A stretch of DNA of 64,000 nucleotides from Croceivirga lutea (GTDB lineage: Bacteria > Bacteroidota > Bacteroidia > Flavobacteriales > Flavobacteriaceae), in NCBI RefSeq assembly GCF_014235875.1, contig NZ_JACJUK010000001.1, positions 62,001-126,000 of the forward strand, given 5' to 3'. Below the pieces are notes generated by a model. The model was not told the origin of the DNA and did not search any database. It saw only the letters and a program-made list of their open reading frames with translations. Of the stretch, positions 42,575-51,897 are shown one piece after another. The first letter of the stretch is position 1, and each line of letters opens with the position of its first letter. The translations under genes and the position numbers were made by a program.

Positions 42575-43918
42575 ATGCAGAGGAACGTTGCTTTTTATAC
42601 ACTGGGTTGTAAGCTAAATTTTTCAGAGACTTCTACCATTGCTAGAAGTTTTGAAAATGACGGATTTAATCGGGTAGATTTTTCTGAATATGCTGATATT
42701 TATGTGATTAATACGTGTTCAGTTACAGAGAATGCTGATAAGCGTTTTAAAACCATTGTTAAGCAGGCCCAAAAAGTGAATCCGGAAGCCTTTGTCATTG
42801 CTATTGGTTGTTATGCACAATTAAAACCAGAAGAGTTAGCTGCAGTTGATGGTGTTGATTTGGTTCTTGGAGCAACAGAAAAATTTAAAATAACCGATTA
42901 TTTAAATGACCTATTAAGTCAAACCGAAAAATCTAAGGGGTTAGCTGAAATACATTCTTGTGAGATTGAAGACGCAGATTTTTATGTGGGTAGTTACGCA
43001 ATTGGCGACAGAACTAGAGCATTCTTAAAAGTTCAAGATGGTTGTGATTATAAATGCACCTATTGTACAATTCCGTTGGCTAGAGGAATATCTAGAAGTG
43101 ATTCTTTACAAAATGTGCTAAAAAATGCTAGTGAAATTGCAGCGCAAGACATCAAAGAGATTGTTTTAACCGGAGTTAATATTGGAGATTACGGCAAAGG
43201 AGAATTTGGTAATAAAAAGCATGAGCATACTTTTTTAGATTTGGTCAAAGCGCTAGATAATGTTGAAGGTATTCATAGGCTACGCATTTCTTCAATTGAA
43301 CCCAATCTTTTAAAAAATGAAACTATAAACTTTGTGGCGCAAAGCTCAAGTTTTGTCCCCCATTTTCATATTCCTTTACAAAGCGGAAGCGACAAAATTT
43401 TAAAGTTGATGCGCCGCAGGTACCTAACAAATTTGTATGTAGATAGAGTTAGGCAAATAAAAGAGGTGTTGCCGTATGCCTGTATTGGAGTGGACGTGAT
43501 AGTTGGTTTTCCTGGTGAAACTGATGAAGATTTTCTTGAGACCTATCACTTTTTAAATGAATTAGATATTTCTTACTTGCATGTATTTACCTATTCAGAA
43601 AGGGCAAATACAATAGCTGCTGAAATGGAAGCTGTGGTACCTAAAAATATACGCTCTAAACGAAGCAAAATGCTTAGAGGGCTTTCAACAAAAAAGAGAC
43701 GAGCCTTTTACGAAAGTCAGCTAGGAACCATAAGAACAGTTTTATTTGAAGGCGAAAATAAGGAAGGTTACATTCATGGCTTTACAGAGAATTATGTAAA
43801 GGTTAAAGCACCTTGGAATCCTGATTTGGTAAACACCTTACATAAAGTAGAGCTAACTCAGATTGCAGAAGACGGTTTGGTTAGGTTCGACTTTATAAAA
43901 GAAAAAGTTTTTGCATAA
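42575..43918 (+). CDS. mtaB: tRNA t6A37 methylthiotransferase
   Basis: 447 residues. The N-terminal UPF0004 domain begins FYTLGCKLNFSETSTIARSF and carries three Fe-S cysteines (Cys in LGCK, NTCSV and IGCYAQ). The radical SAM motif is C157-x3-C161-x2-C164 (DGCDYKCTYC), followed by the HIPLQSGSDKILKLMRRRY segment and a C-terminal TRAM-like domain. It converts t6A37 to ms2t6A in tRNAs reading ANN codons. Transcribed alone and closed by a bidirectional terminator. The MtaB assignment over MiaB or RimO rests on the N-terminal sequence and length. Confidence 0.93.
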   Translation: MQRNVAFYTLGCKLNFSETSTIARSFENDGFNRVDFSEYADIYVINTCSVTENADKRFKTIVKQAQKVNPEAFVIAIGCYAQLKPEELAAVDGVDLVLGATEKFKITDYLNDLLSQTEKSKGLAEIHSCEIEDADFYVGSYAIGDRTRAFLKVQDGCDYKCTYCTIPLARGISRSDSLQNVLKNASEIAAQDIKEIVLTGVNIGDYGKGEFGNKKHEHTFLDLVKALDNVEGIHRLRISSIEPNLLKNETINFVAQSSSFVPHFHIPLQSGSDKILKLMRRRYLTNLYVDRVRQIKEVLPYACIGVDVIVGFPGETDEDFLETYHFLNELDISYLHVFTYSERANTIAAEMEAVVPKNIRSKRSKMLRGLSTKKRRAFYESQLGTIRTVLFEGENKEGYIHGFTENYVKVKAPWNPDLVNTLHKVELTQIAEDGLVRFDFIKEKVFA

Positions 43919-43946
43919 AAAAATCCCGATGAGAATCGGGATTTTT
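43919..43946. terminator. Bidirectional terminator between mtaB and the small acetyltransferase gene
   Basis: Perfect stem AAATCCCGAT / ATCGGGATTT with loop GAGA, between convergent genes. Confidence 0.9.
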
Positions 43947-43965
43947 CTTTGGTACTGTTCTGTAC

Positions 43966-44253
43966 TTATATTCTTATTCCAACAGGTAACATCTCTTTAT
44001 ATTGATGTCTATTTTTACGTAAAAAGCCAGCAATGTGCGGACTTGTTGGAACCACTCTAAGATTTTGGTCTTGAATGTGGTTTAGTACAGCTTTAATAAA
44101 AGATTCTTTAAAACCTTCTTGCTCAATCGCTTCAGGGATGACTAATTTGGTCAAGAATACTTTTCTTTCTTGTGAAGAGTACTCAATTTTTGCCAAATGA
44201 CCGTCAACATTGATTTCAAATTGGCGTAAAAAGCTATTGTCAGTAATTTCCAT
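43966..44253 (-). CDS. Small GNAT-fold protein of the YjdJ/GATD1-like group
   Basis: 95 residues, matching the short single-domain GCN5-related N-acetyltransferases (PF14542 type). Pattern seen: FEINVDGHLAKIEYSS at the start, LVIPEAIEQEGFKESFIKAVLNHIQDQNLRVVPTSPHIAGFLRKN, where the V-x-P-x-C/S-P-y segment corresponds to the acetyl-CoA loop. The canonical Cys in VxPxCP is Ser here. Target unknown. It is convergent with mtaB. Confidence 0.82.
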   Translation of the reverse strand: MEITDNSFLRQFEINVDGHLAKIEYSSQERKVFLTKLVIPEAIEQEGFKESFIKAVLNHIQDQNLRVVPTSPHIAGFLRKNRHQYKEMLPVGIRI

Positions 44254-44410
44254 ATATAAAAAATATAGTGTTAATTCTTGTGTGGATTAGGTTTTGTTGG
44301 TTTGAATTCACTTCCATTATTGCCCTATTTTTAAAAAAGCATTAATTGGGGTAATTCACAAAAGGATTACAAAATTATGTAAAATATAGCATTTTTCCTA
44401 GTAAATCCGC

Positions 44411-44418
44411 TACTTTCG
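44411..44418 (+). promoter_or_regulatory. Promoter-like -7 box touching the start of an alpha/beta hydrolase gene
   Basis: TACTTTCG, one mismatch from TAnnTTTG, only 4 bp upstream of the ATG at 44423. If used, transcription would begin at or near the start codon, giving a leaderless mRNA. Confidence 0.35.
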
Positions 44419-44422
44419 ACTT

Positions 44423-45085
44423 ATGAATGCTGTTAAAGTTCCACTTTACCTAATGCCAGGTATGGCAGCTAGTATTAAAATATTCGAAAACTTAAGGCTA
44501 TCTGAAGAACATTTTGAAATTGTGTACTTAGAATGGTTTATGCCCGAAAAGGGAATGTCTTTTTCAGCATACGCTAAGCATATGTGTAACATGGTAACAC
44601 ATGATCATCCAGTACTTTTAGGGGTTTCGTTTGGGGGTATGTTAATTCAAGAAATGGCAAAGCATATACCAGTTCGTAAATTGATTATTATATCTTCAGT
44701 AAAATCCAATTCAGAAATGCCAAAGCGTATGTGGTTTGCTAAGTATACCAAAGTACATAAATTGTTGCCAACAGGTTTGGTAACTAATATAGAATTACTT
44801 GCTAAATATGCATTTGGAGAAACCGTAAATAAAAGATTACACCTGTACGAAATGTATTTAAGTGTAAGAGATAAAGTTTATTTGGATTGGGCCATAAATA
44901 CCATTGTAAATTGGAAACAAACTGAGCCTTTAGAAAATACTATTCATATACATGGAGAAAAAGACGCGGTCTTTCCAATAGTCAATATAAAAGAGTGTAT
45001 TACTGTAAAGAATGGGACACATACCATGATTATACATCGTTCAAAATGGTTTAATGAACACTTACCTGCACTAATTTTGTCTTAA
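44423..45085 (+). CDS. Alpha/beta hydrolase family protein
   Basis: 220 residues. The nucleophile elbow is LLGVSFGGML (S69, GxSxG), and a late HGEKDAVFP (Asp) and NGTHTMIIHRS (His) complete a catalytic triad. N-terminal PLYLMPGMAASIKIFENL provides the oxyanion region. No signal peptide, so cytoplasmic. Substrate unknown; the short length and lack of a large cap domain suggest an esterase-like enzyme. It precedes the lytic transglycosylase by 32 bp on the same strand. Confidence 0.83.
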   Translation: MNAVKVPLYLMPGMAASIKIFENLRLSEEHFEIVYLEWFMPEKGMSFSAYAKHMCNMVTHDHPVLLGVSFGGMLIQEMAKHIPVRKLIIISSVKSNSEMPKRMWFAKYTKVHKLLPTGLVTNIELLAKYAFGETVNKRLHLYEMYLSVRDKVYLDWAINTIVNWKQTEPLENTIHIHGEKDAVFPIVNIKECITVKNGTHTMIIHRSKWFNEHLPALILS

Positions 45086-45117
45086 TTAAGTTTATATATT
45101 GCATAAAAATTGATTTA

Positions 45118-46077
45118 ATGAAGTATTTGAAAAATATCCTAGCAATCATAGGTTTTGGTTTTGTGGTTGGCACTTTAATTTATGCCATTCAACAAGATAA
45201 TTCTGATAATGCCATTGAAAACCAAAAAGTAACAGAAACAGAGACTGATAAAAATGTTAGTGATACCTATCAAATTAGTGCTATTGATATACCAGAAGAT
45301 TTAAATTTTTCCGGTGAAATGGTACCATTATCAGACCCTGAAATAATGGAGCGTGTAGATAGGGAGTTTTTAGTAAACACCTATTGGCAGTCTAATGCTT
45401 TATTGTTAATGAAGCGTGCAAATAAATACTTTCCAATAATTGAACCTATTTTAGCTAAGAACGGTATACCAGATGATTTTAAGTATTTAGCTGTTGCTGA
45501 AAGCGGTTTGCAAAATGTTGTTTCACCAGCTGGTGCTACAGGGTTTTGGCAAATTATGAAGGCCACTGGTAGAGAATATGGCTTAGAAGTTAATGATAAT
45601 GTTGATGAGCGATATCATTTAGAGAAATCAACACAAGTAGCGTGCGATTATTTAAATAAATGGAAAAACCGTTTTGGTACTTGGACACTCACTGCGGCGG
45701 CTTATAATGCTGGACCAGGCGGTATTCAAAAGTACATGAATATTCAAAAAGTTGATGATTATTACGATTTACTTTTAGGGCAAGAAACCGGCCGTTATGT
45801 ATTTAGAATTATGGCCATTAAAGAGATTCTTTCCAATCCTGAAAAATATGGTTTTGAGCTGGAAAAAGATGATTTGTATAAAGATGTACCAACATTTACG
45901 GTAGAAGTAGATGAACCCATTGCAGATTGGGCCGATTTTGCTTCAACCTACGAAATCAATTACAAGATTTTAAAACGTCATAACCCATGGTTGCGCGAAG
46001 CACATTTAAATAATGCATCACGCAAAAAATACGGCATTAAAATTCCAAATAAAGGATATTATAGAACAGCCAAATAA
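45118..46077 (+). CDS. Membrane-anchored lytic transglycosylase (SLT domain)
   Basis: 319 residues. An N-terminal membrane anchor or uncleaved signal (residues 5-25) precedes a linker and the SLT fold: IPDDFKYLAVAESGLQNVVSPAGATGFWQIMKATG with catalytic E128, and YLNKWKNRFGTWTLTAAAYNAGPGGIQKYM. MltD-like but with no LysM repeat; the C-terminal segment (about 250-319) WADFASTYEINYKILKRHNPWLRE looks like a LysM-type fold. It cleaves peptidoglycan glycan strands in the periplasm. It ends 1 bp before the convergent TPR gene. Confidence 0.88.
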   Translation: MKYLKNILAIIGFGFVVGTLIYAIQQDNSDNAIENQKVTETETDKNVSDTYQISAIDIPEDLNFSGEMVPLSDPEIMERVDREFLVNTYWQSNALLLMKRANKYFPIIEPILAKNGIPDDFKYLAVAESGLQNVVSPAGATGFWQIMKATGREYGLEVNDNVDERYHLEKSTQVACDYLNKWKNRFGTWTLTAAAYNAGPGGIQKYMNIQKVDDYYDLLLGQETGRYVFRIMAIKEILSNPEKYGFELEKDDLYKDVPTFTVEVDEPIADWADFASTYEINYKILKRHNPWLREAHLNNASRKKYGIKIPNKGYYRTAK

Positions 46078-46078
46078 A

Positions 46079-46624
46079 CTAGCGATATCTTGGGCGGCCA
46101 CCAGCTGCCTGAGCTTTTTTCATTTGCTGTTGCATCATTTTAATTTGATCCGTCAGCATACCGTTTTTATCTAATTTTTTAGCTTCTTGTAGAAGCGTTG
46201 TAGCTTCTCTTTTTCTACCCTTTTGCGCTACAATTCCTGCTAAACTAAGTTTCGCCATGGCAGCATCATAATCCATGTTTAAACCCAGCTTAAGCGCTTT
46301 TCTAAAAAACTTTTCAGCTTTGCTTAAATTCTTTTGGCTTTGTATTATACCATGTAGGTAATTGTAGTAACCTTGTTGTTTCTGAACTAGGGCAGCTTCT
46401 GGATTTTTAATTTTTGATAACCATTTTTCTGTACCATTCAAATCTTGTTTACGCATTTGAAGAAAAGCTAAAAGAATGATTTCATTTCTGAAATACAAAA
46501 AAATAAATATCAAAGAAAGTAAGATTAGGAAAATACCATTTCCGATTTCACCCTCAATAAATTGATAAACTGCAAAACCAATTATTGCTGCTGCTAGTAC
46601 AAGTTTTATGTTTTTATGAAACAT
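46079..46624 (-). CDS. Membrane-anchored TPR-like protein of unknown function
   Basis: 181 residues. Two membrane helices at the N-terminus (about 7-22 and 28-48), then a soluble helical part with two to three TPR-like units (YYNYLHGIIQSQKNLSKAEKFFRKALKLGL; DAAMAKLSLAGIVAQKGRKREATTLLQEAKKL). The C-terminus is Gln/Met/Lys-rich. Probably a cytoplasm-facing scaffold at the inner membrane. It is convergent with the lytic transglycosylase with only 1 bp between the stop codons. Confidence 0.75.
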   Translation of the reverse strand: MFHKNIKLVLAAAIIGFAVYQFIEGEIGNGIFLILLSLIFIFLYFRNEIILLAFLQMRKQDLNGTEKWLSKIKNPEAALVQKQQGYYNYLHGIIQSQKNLSKAEKFFRKALKLGLNMDYDAAMAKLSLAGIVAQKGRKREATTLLQEAKKLDKNGMLTDQIKMMQQQMKKAQAAGGRPRYR

Positions 46625-46780
46625 TAAGCGTATTTTAATTTAGTTAGTTGTGTTCTGTTTTTAAAAATAATTTACCGCACTTAAGAATTTAAAAGCCTCG
46701 TATTTAAAAAGGGTCATAAATTATAAATGTGGTATTTTTATAAAAAAGCAAAACTAACACAAACATTTTTTTAAATGTTC

Positions 46781-46810
46781 TTGTCAGAGCAAAAAGTCTT
46801 TGTATATTTG
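46781..46810 (+). promoter_or_regulatory. Promoter of rpmH
   Basis: TTG at 46781-46783, exactly 19 nt, then TATATTTG at 46803-46810: a textbook Bacteroidota promoter. It is followed by a 50-bp leader before the rpmH ATG. Confidence 0.82.
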
Positions 46811-46860
46811 CGCCCAGAAATTTTGAAAGGCTTCATAATAACCTTTAAGCACGAAAACAA

Positions 46861-47019
46861 ATGAAAAGAACATTTCAGCCATCGAAACGAAAGAGAAGAA
46901 ACAAGCATGGATTTAGAGAGCGCATGGCAACAGCCAATGGCCGTAAGGTTCTTGCTAGAAGAAGAGCTAAAGGAAGAAAAAAATTAACTGTATCATCTGA
47001 GCCAAGACACAAAAAATAG
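46861..47019 (+). CDS. rpmH: 50S ribosomal protein bL34
   Basis: 52 residues, a short gene easy to overlook. The sequence begins [20 protein letters not shown] and continues [20 protein letters not shown], which is unmistakably bL34. In many bacteria rpmH sits next to rnpA and dnaA; here it is alone, 97 bp upstream of carB, with its own promoter and a terminator. Located in the large ribosomal subunit. Confidence 0.98.
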   Translation: MKRTFQPSKRKRRNKHGFRERMATANGRKVLARRRAKGRKKLTVSSEPRHKK

Positions 47020-47044
47020 ATGATTGTAGATAACTTATGAATAT

Positions 47045-47079
47045 AAAGGTGCTGATATTTAAATTAGCACCTTTTTTTT
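47045..47079 (+). terminator. Terminator of rpmH
   Basis: Stem AAGGTGCT / AGCACCTT with a 12-nt loop, followed by eight Ts. It separates rpmH from carB. Confidence 0.85.
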
Positions 47080-47116
47080 GACCTATTTTTAACGATTGAA
47101 GTAAACCCACGAGAAT

Positions 47117-49969
47117 ATGCCAAAAAGAGAAGATTTAAAATCGATTTTAATTATTGGATCAGGACCAATTATTATTGGCCAAGCATGTGAATTTGATTAT
47201 TCTGGTTCACAGGCATTACGTTCGTTACGTGAAGATGGTATTGAAACTATTTTGATTAATAGTAATCCGGCTACGATAATGACGGATCCTTCAATGGCTG
47301 ACCATGTTTATTTAAAGCCTTTAAATACTAAATCGATAATTGAAATTTTAAAAAAACATCCAAATATTGATGCTGTTTTACCAACAATGGGTGGTCAAAC
47401 GGCATTAAATTTATGTATTGAGGCCGACGAAAAAGGCATTTGGGAAGATTTTGGCATAGAAATTATCGGGGTTGATATTGATGCTATTAACATTACTGAA
47501 GACAGAGAAAAATTCAGAGAGTTGATGACAGAGATTGGGGTGCCAATGGCACCACAAGCAACAGCTACATCATTCTTAAAAGGAAAAGAAATTGCTCAAG
47601 AATTTGGATTTCCATTAGTAATTAGAGCATCGTTTACGCTTGGTGGAGCTGGGGCATCTATTGTTTATGACCCAAAAGATTTTGATAAACTATTGAGCCA
47701 TGGTTTAGAAGTATCACCTATACATGAGGTGATGATTGATAAGGCCATGATGGGTTGGAAAGAATATGAGCTCGAATTATTAAGAGACAAAAATGATAAC
47801 GTAGTTATTATTTGTACCATAGAAAATATGGACCCAATGGGTATTCATACAGGAGACTCTATAACCGTTGCACCAGCAATGACCTTATCTGATAGAACTT
47901 TTCAGAGGATGAGAGATATGGCCATACATATGATGCGAAGCATTGGTGATTTTGCAGGGGGTTGTAATGTTCAATTCGCAGTTAGTCCTGATGAAGAGGA
48001 AGAAATAATTGCAATTGAAATTAACCCACGTGTTTCTCGTTCTTCAGCTTTAGCTTCTAAAGCTACAGGTTATCCTATTGCAAAAGTAGCCGCAAAATTG
48101 GCTATGGGTTATACTTTAGACGAGTTACAGAATCAAATTACCAAATCAACTTCTGCGTTATTTGAGCCAACCTTAGATTATGTAATTGTAAAAATACCGC
48201 GTTGGAATTTTGATAAATTCGAAGGTTCTGACCGTACACTTGGTCTTCAAATGAAAGCCGTTGGTGAGGTAATGGGTATTGGACGTTCTTTTCAAGAAGC
48301 GCTGCATAAAGCAACACAATCCTTAGAAATAAAAAGAAATGGTTTAGGCGCAGATGGTAAAGGCTTAAAAGATTATGATACCATCATTCAGAAATTAACA
48401 GTACCAAGTTGGGATAGGGTATTTGTACTTTATGATGCCATTCAGTTAGGTATTTCACTAAAGACCATTCATGATATTACTAAAATAGATATGTGGTTCT
48501 TAAAACAGTATGAAGAATTGCATCTATTAGAAAAAGAAATATCTAAATACACTATTGCAAGCTTACCAAAGTCTTTACTGCTCGAAGCCAAACAAAAAGG
48601 TTTTGCAGATAGACAGATAGCGCATATGCTAGATTGTTGGGAGAGTGAGGTGCATAAGAAAAGAGAAGAGTATGATATTACTCGAGTATACAAATTAGTA
48701 GATACCTGTGCGGCCGAATTTAAAGCGGTAACACCTTATTATTACTCTACTTTTGAGGAACAAATACAATCTGCAGACGGTAAAAAATATGTAGCCAATG
48801 ACAGTGAGGTTACAGATAGAAAGAAGATTGTAGTATTAGGTTCAGGGCCTAACCGTATTGGTCAGGGAATTGAGTTTGATTATTGCTGTGTACATGGGGT
48901 ATTGGCATCAGCAGAATGTGGTTATGAAACTATAATGATTAACTGTAATCCAGAGACGGTTTCAACAGATTTTGATACTGCTGATAAGCTATATTTTGAA
49001 CCTGTTTTCTGGGAACATATTTACGATATTATTTTACATGAAAAACCAGAAGGTGTAATTGTTCAGCTCGGAGGGCAAACTGCATTGAAATTAGCAGAAA
49101 AACTTGAGCGTTACGGTGTTAAAATTATTGGCACTAGCTTTGAGTCTTTAGATTTAGCCGAAGATAGAGGTAGTTTTTCTACTTTGCTTAAAGACAACAA
49201 CATTCCTTACCCAAAATTTGGCACTGCAGAAAGTGCAGACGAAGCTTTAGAATTGGCTGAACAGTTAGGTTTTCCACTTCTAGTTAGACCATCTTACGTG
49301 TTAGGAGGTCAGGGTATGAAGATTGTTATCAACAAGGAAGATTTAGAAGCTCATGTGGTAGATTTACTTCGTAAGATTCCAAATAATAAGTTGTTATTAG
49401 ACCACTATTTAGATGGAGCAATAGAGGCTGAGGCAGATGCAATTTGTGATGGTGAAGATGTATACATCATAGGTATTATGGAGCATATAGAACCTTGCGG
49501 AATTCATTCTGGAGACTCTAATGCCACCTTACCACCATTTAATTTAGGCGAGTTTGTAATTCAGCAAATAAAAGACCATACTAAAAAGATTGCGTTAGCA
49601 TTGAACACTGTTGGTTTAATCAATATTCAATTTGCGGTTAAAGACGATACGGTATATATAATAGAAGCTAATCCGAGAGCATCTAGAACAGTACCGTTTA
49701 TTGCAAAAGCTTATAAAGAGCCTTACGTAAACTATGCAACCAAAGTTATGTTGGGTGAAAAAAAGATTAAAGACTTTAATTTTAACCCGCAGTTAGAAGG
49801 TTATGCAATTAAACAACCAGTTTTCTCTTTTAATAAATTTCCGAATGTGAATAAGAATTTAGGTCCTGAAATGAAAAGTACAGGAGAGAGTATTTTGTTT
49901 ATTGATAGTTTAAAAGACGACGAATTCTACAATTTATATTCTAGAAGAAAAATGTACCTATCAAAATAA
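47117..49969 (+). CDS. carB: Carbamoyl-phosphate synthase large subunit, short form
   Basis: 950 residues. Both ATP-grasp halves are present: the first from SILIIGSGPIIIGQACEFDYSG and the second from IVVLGSGPNRIGQGIEFDYCC, each with TMGGQTALN/QLGGQTALK and EINPRVSRSSA/EANPRASRT motifs. It makes carbamoyl phosphate from bicarbonate, ATP and ammonia delivered by CarA, for arginine and pyrimidines. E. coli CarB has 1073 residues; the missing about 120 correspond to the C-terminal MGS-like domain that binds UMP and ornithine, so allosteric control must differ. carA is not in the window. Confidence 0.97.
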   Translation: MPKREDLKSILIIGSGPIIIGQACEFDYSGSQALRSLREDGIETILINSNPATIMTDPSMADHVYLKPLNTKSIIEILKKHPNIDAVLPTMGGQTALNLCIEADEKGIWEDFGIEIIGVDIDAINITEDREKFRELMTEIGVPMAPQATATSFLKGKEIAQEFGFPLVIRASFTLGGAGASIVYDPKDFDKLLSHGLEVSPIHEVMIDKAMMGWKEYELELLRDKNDNVVIICTIENMDPMGIHTGDSITVAPAMTLSDRTFQRMRDMAIHMMRSIGDFAGGCNVQFAVSPDEEEEIIAIEINPRVSRSSALASKATGYPIAKVAAKLAMGYTLDELQNQITKSTSALFEPTLDYVIVKIPRWNFDKFEGSDRTLGLQMKAVGEVMGIGRSFQEALHKATQSLEIKRNGLGADGKGLKDYDTIIQKLTVPSWDRVFVLYDAIQLGISLKTIHDITKIDMWFLKQYEELHLLEKEISKYTIASLPKSLLLEAKQKGFADRQIAHMLDCWESEVHKKREEYDITRVYKLVDTCAAEFKAVTPYYYSTFEEQIQSADGKKYVANDSEVTDRKKIVVLGSGPNRIGQGIEFDYCCVHGVLASAECGYETIMINCNPETVSTDFDTADKLYFEPVFWEHIYDIILHEKPEGVIVQLGGQTALKLAEKLERYGVKIIGTSFESLDLAEDRGSFSTLLKDNNIPYPKFGTAESADEALELAEQLGFPLLVRPSYVLGGQGMKIVINKEDLEAHVVDLLRKIPNNKLLLDHYLDGAIEAEADAICDGEDVYIIGIMEHIEPCGIHSGDSNATLPPFNLGEFVIQQIKDHTKKIALALNTVGLINIQFAVKDDTVYIIEANPRASRTVPFIAKAYKEPYVNYATKVMLGEKKIKDFNFNPQLEGYAIKQPVFSFNKFPNVNKNLGPEMKSTGESILFIDSLKDDEFYNLYSRRKMYLSK

Positions 49970-49989
49970 AGAATAGTGTATACTAGTTT

Positions 49990-50028
49990 AAAAAGGGATA
50001 TTTTCAATTCAGAAATATCCCTTTTTTT
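49990..50028. terminator. Bidirectional terminator between carB and the GIY-YIG gene
   Basis: Perfect 14-bp stem AAAAAGGGATATTT / AAATATCCCTTTTT with a 9-nt loop and a T-run; it overlaps the convergent stop codon. Confidence 0.9.
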
Positions 50029-50374
50029 AATTATACCAAACCGCATATCTTTTGCGGCGTAATTCTTTTGCCAGTTGCTCTTCTAGTTGTAAAGCTTCAG
50101 CTTTTGTATTAACGGGTTTAATGTGGTTGTATAAACTGGGTCTTAAATAGCTACCGTATTTACGTACAATACTGGATGAAATAGAATAACCTTTTTTGGA
50201 GGTTAATCCCTTTTTGTGTTGTTCAAAACGTTCTTTTGGTGTTTTACTAGTCATACCCACATAGAGGCATTCTAGCACTCCATTATACTGAGGATTTGCT
50301 TCTCTAAAGCGTTTATTCTCTGTGTACACTTTCTTGTGTAATTCAATAACATACACACAATACTTTTGCATCAC
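50027..50374 (-). CDS. GIY-YIG fold protein, small
   Basis: 115 residues with CVYVIEL near the start and LYVGMTSKTPKERFEQHKKG, corresponding to the GIY-YIG motif (YVI...YVG) and the conserved Arg helix. A C-terminal Glu lies in LQLEEQLAKELRRKRY. Small stand-alone GIY-YIG proteins are thought to be nucleases, but many are uncharacterised. An ATGATG allows a start at either Met. It lies 9 bp downstream of gnd on the same strand, without clear functional link. Confidence 0.78.
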   Translation of the reverse strand: MMQKYCVYVIELHKKVYTENKRFREANPQYNGVLECLYVGMTSKTPKERFEQHKKGLTSKKGYSISSSIVRKYGSYLRPSLYNHIKPVNTKAEALQLEEQLAKELRRKRYAVWYN

Positions 50375-50383
50375 AAAGACCTG

Positions 50384-51796
50384 TTATGCTTCCCACTCTG
50401 TGTGAAAAATTCCTTCTCTATCCAACCTTTCGTAGGTGTGAGAACCAAAATAATCTCGCTGTGCTTGTATTAAATTCAATGGTAAACGTTCAGAGGTATA
50501 CGCATCAAAATAGGTTAGTGCATTGGAAAGACCAGGTAAGGGAATTCCGTTTAAAGCACCATAAGAAACAAGTTTTCTAGCAGCGACCACTGTACTTTGA
50601 ACTTTTTCAACAAAAGAATCTGCTAAAAGTAAATTTTGCAATCCTGAATTAGCTTTGTAAGCATTAGTAATATCGGCTAAAAGAGCTGCCCTAATAATAC
50701 ATCCGGCACGCCATATTTTGGCAATCTCTCCTAAATCTAATTCATAACCATATTCTTTAGAGGCATCTGCTAATTGATGCATACCCTGAGCATACGCCAT
50801 AATAAAAGCAAAGTAAAGTGCTTGCTCACAGTCTTTAATCAATTCAGTTTTATTGATAGCGTTTGGAGTTGGTCTATTGTAAAGTTCGTCAGCTTTTTTA
50901 CGTTCGTCTTTCAAAGCAGAAATTTCACGCATGCTAACAGCAATGTCAATGGTGGGTACTGGTATACCTAAGTCCATTGCATTTTGAGAGGTCCACTTAC
51001 CAGTTCCTTTTTGCTTTGCTTTGTCTAAAATAACATCAACTAAGTCACCGTTAGTTAAGTTATCTTTTTGTTCAAAGATTTCAGAAGTTATTTCTACTAA
51101 AAAAGATTGCAATCTACCCTTATTCCATTCGGCATAGGTAGCATGTAATTCTTCATTAGATAATTTACCCGCTTTTTTAAGAACATCGTAAATTTCAGAT
51201 GTTAATTGCATTAAACCATATTCAATGCCATTATGTACCATTTTCACATAATTTCCTGCAGATTTTGGTCCTAAATAGGCCACACACGGTTCCCCATCAT
51301 ATTTGGCCGCAACAGCCTCAAAAATAGGTCTAACATGTTGGTAAGCATCTTTGGAGCCACCTGGCATTATACTAGGACCTCTACGGGCACCTTTGGCACC
51401 ACCAGAGACTCCTGCTCCAAAAAAGTTAATTCCCTTTTCCTTTAAAAAGGCTTCACGCCTGTCTGTATCAGTAAAAAAAGAATTTCCACCATCAATTATG
51501 ATATCGCCTTTGTCTAAAAGAGGCAAAAGATTTTCAATAACCGCATCAACAACTTTACCTGCGGGTACCAAAAGCATTATTTTTCTGGGCGTACTTAACG
51601 CATTTACAAACTCAGCAGCATCTGTACTTGCACTTACTTTTTGAGTATCACCACCTTCCTCAATTAGGGCATTTACTTTTTCATCATCTAAATCATTACC
51701 AAAAGCTGTAAAACCTTTGTCTGCTACATTTAGAATAAAGTTTCTACCCATTACGCCCAAACCTACAAGTCCGAAATCGTATTTTATATCTGCCAT
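50384..51796 (-). CDS. gnd: 6-phosphogluconate dehydrogenase, decarboxylating
   Basis: 470 residues, full length. The N-terminal Rossmann domain starts FGLVGLGVMGRNFILNVADKG, followed by IIDGGNSFFTDTDRR, GVSGGAKGARRGPSIMPGG, and the catalytic KMVHNGIEYGLMQL with KQKGTGKWTSQNA. It oxidises 6-phosphogluconate to ribulose-5-phosphate with CO2 release and NADP+ reduction. Divergent from zwf across 101 bp, so gnd, zwf and pgl together give the oxidative pentose phosphate branch. Confidence 0.97.
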   Translation of the reverse strand: MADIKYDFGLVGLGVMGRNFILNVADKGFTAFGNDLDDEKVNALIEEGGDTQKVSASTDAAEFVNALSTPRKIMLLVPAGKVVDAVIENLLPLLDKGDIIIDGGNSFFTDTDRREAFLKEKGINFFGAGVSGGAKGARRGPSIMPGGSKDAYQHVRPIFEAVAAKYDGEPCVAYLGPKSAGNYVKMVHNGIEYGLMQLTSEIYDVLKKAGKLSNEELHATYAEWNKGRLQSFLVEITSEIFEQKDNLTNGDLVDVILDKAKQKGTGKWTSQNAMDLGIPVPTIDIAVSMREISALKDERKKADELYNRPTPNAINKTELIKDCEQALYFAFIMAYAQGMHQLADASKEYGYELDLGEIAKIWRAGCIIRAALLADITNAYKANSGLQNLLLADSFVEKVQSTVVAARKLVSYGALNGIPLPGLSNALTYFDAYTSERLPLNLIQAQRDYFGSHTYERLDREGIFHTEWEA

Positions 51797-51897
51797 GCTT
51801 TGTAATTTTAAATGTTAAGATAGCACTAAGAAAGTCAATAACCAGCTATGCTGCTTAAAATAAAGGTTATATTCGTTTTTACCAATGTAAAAATACT

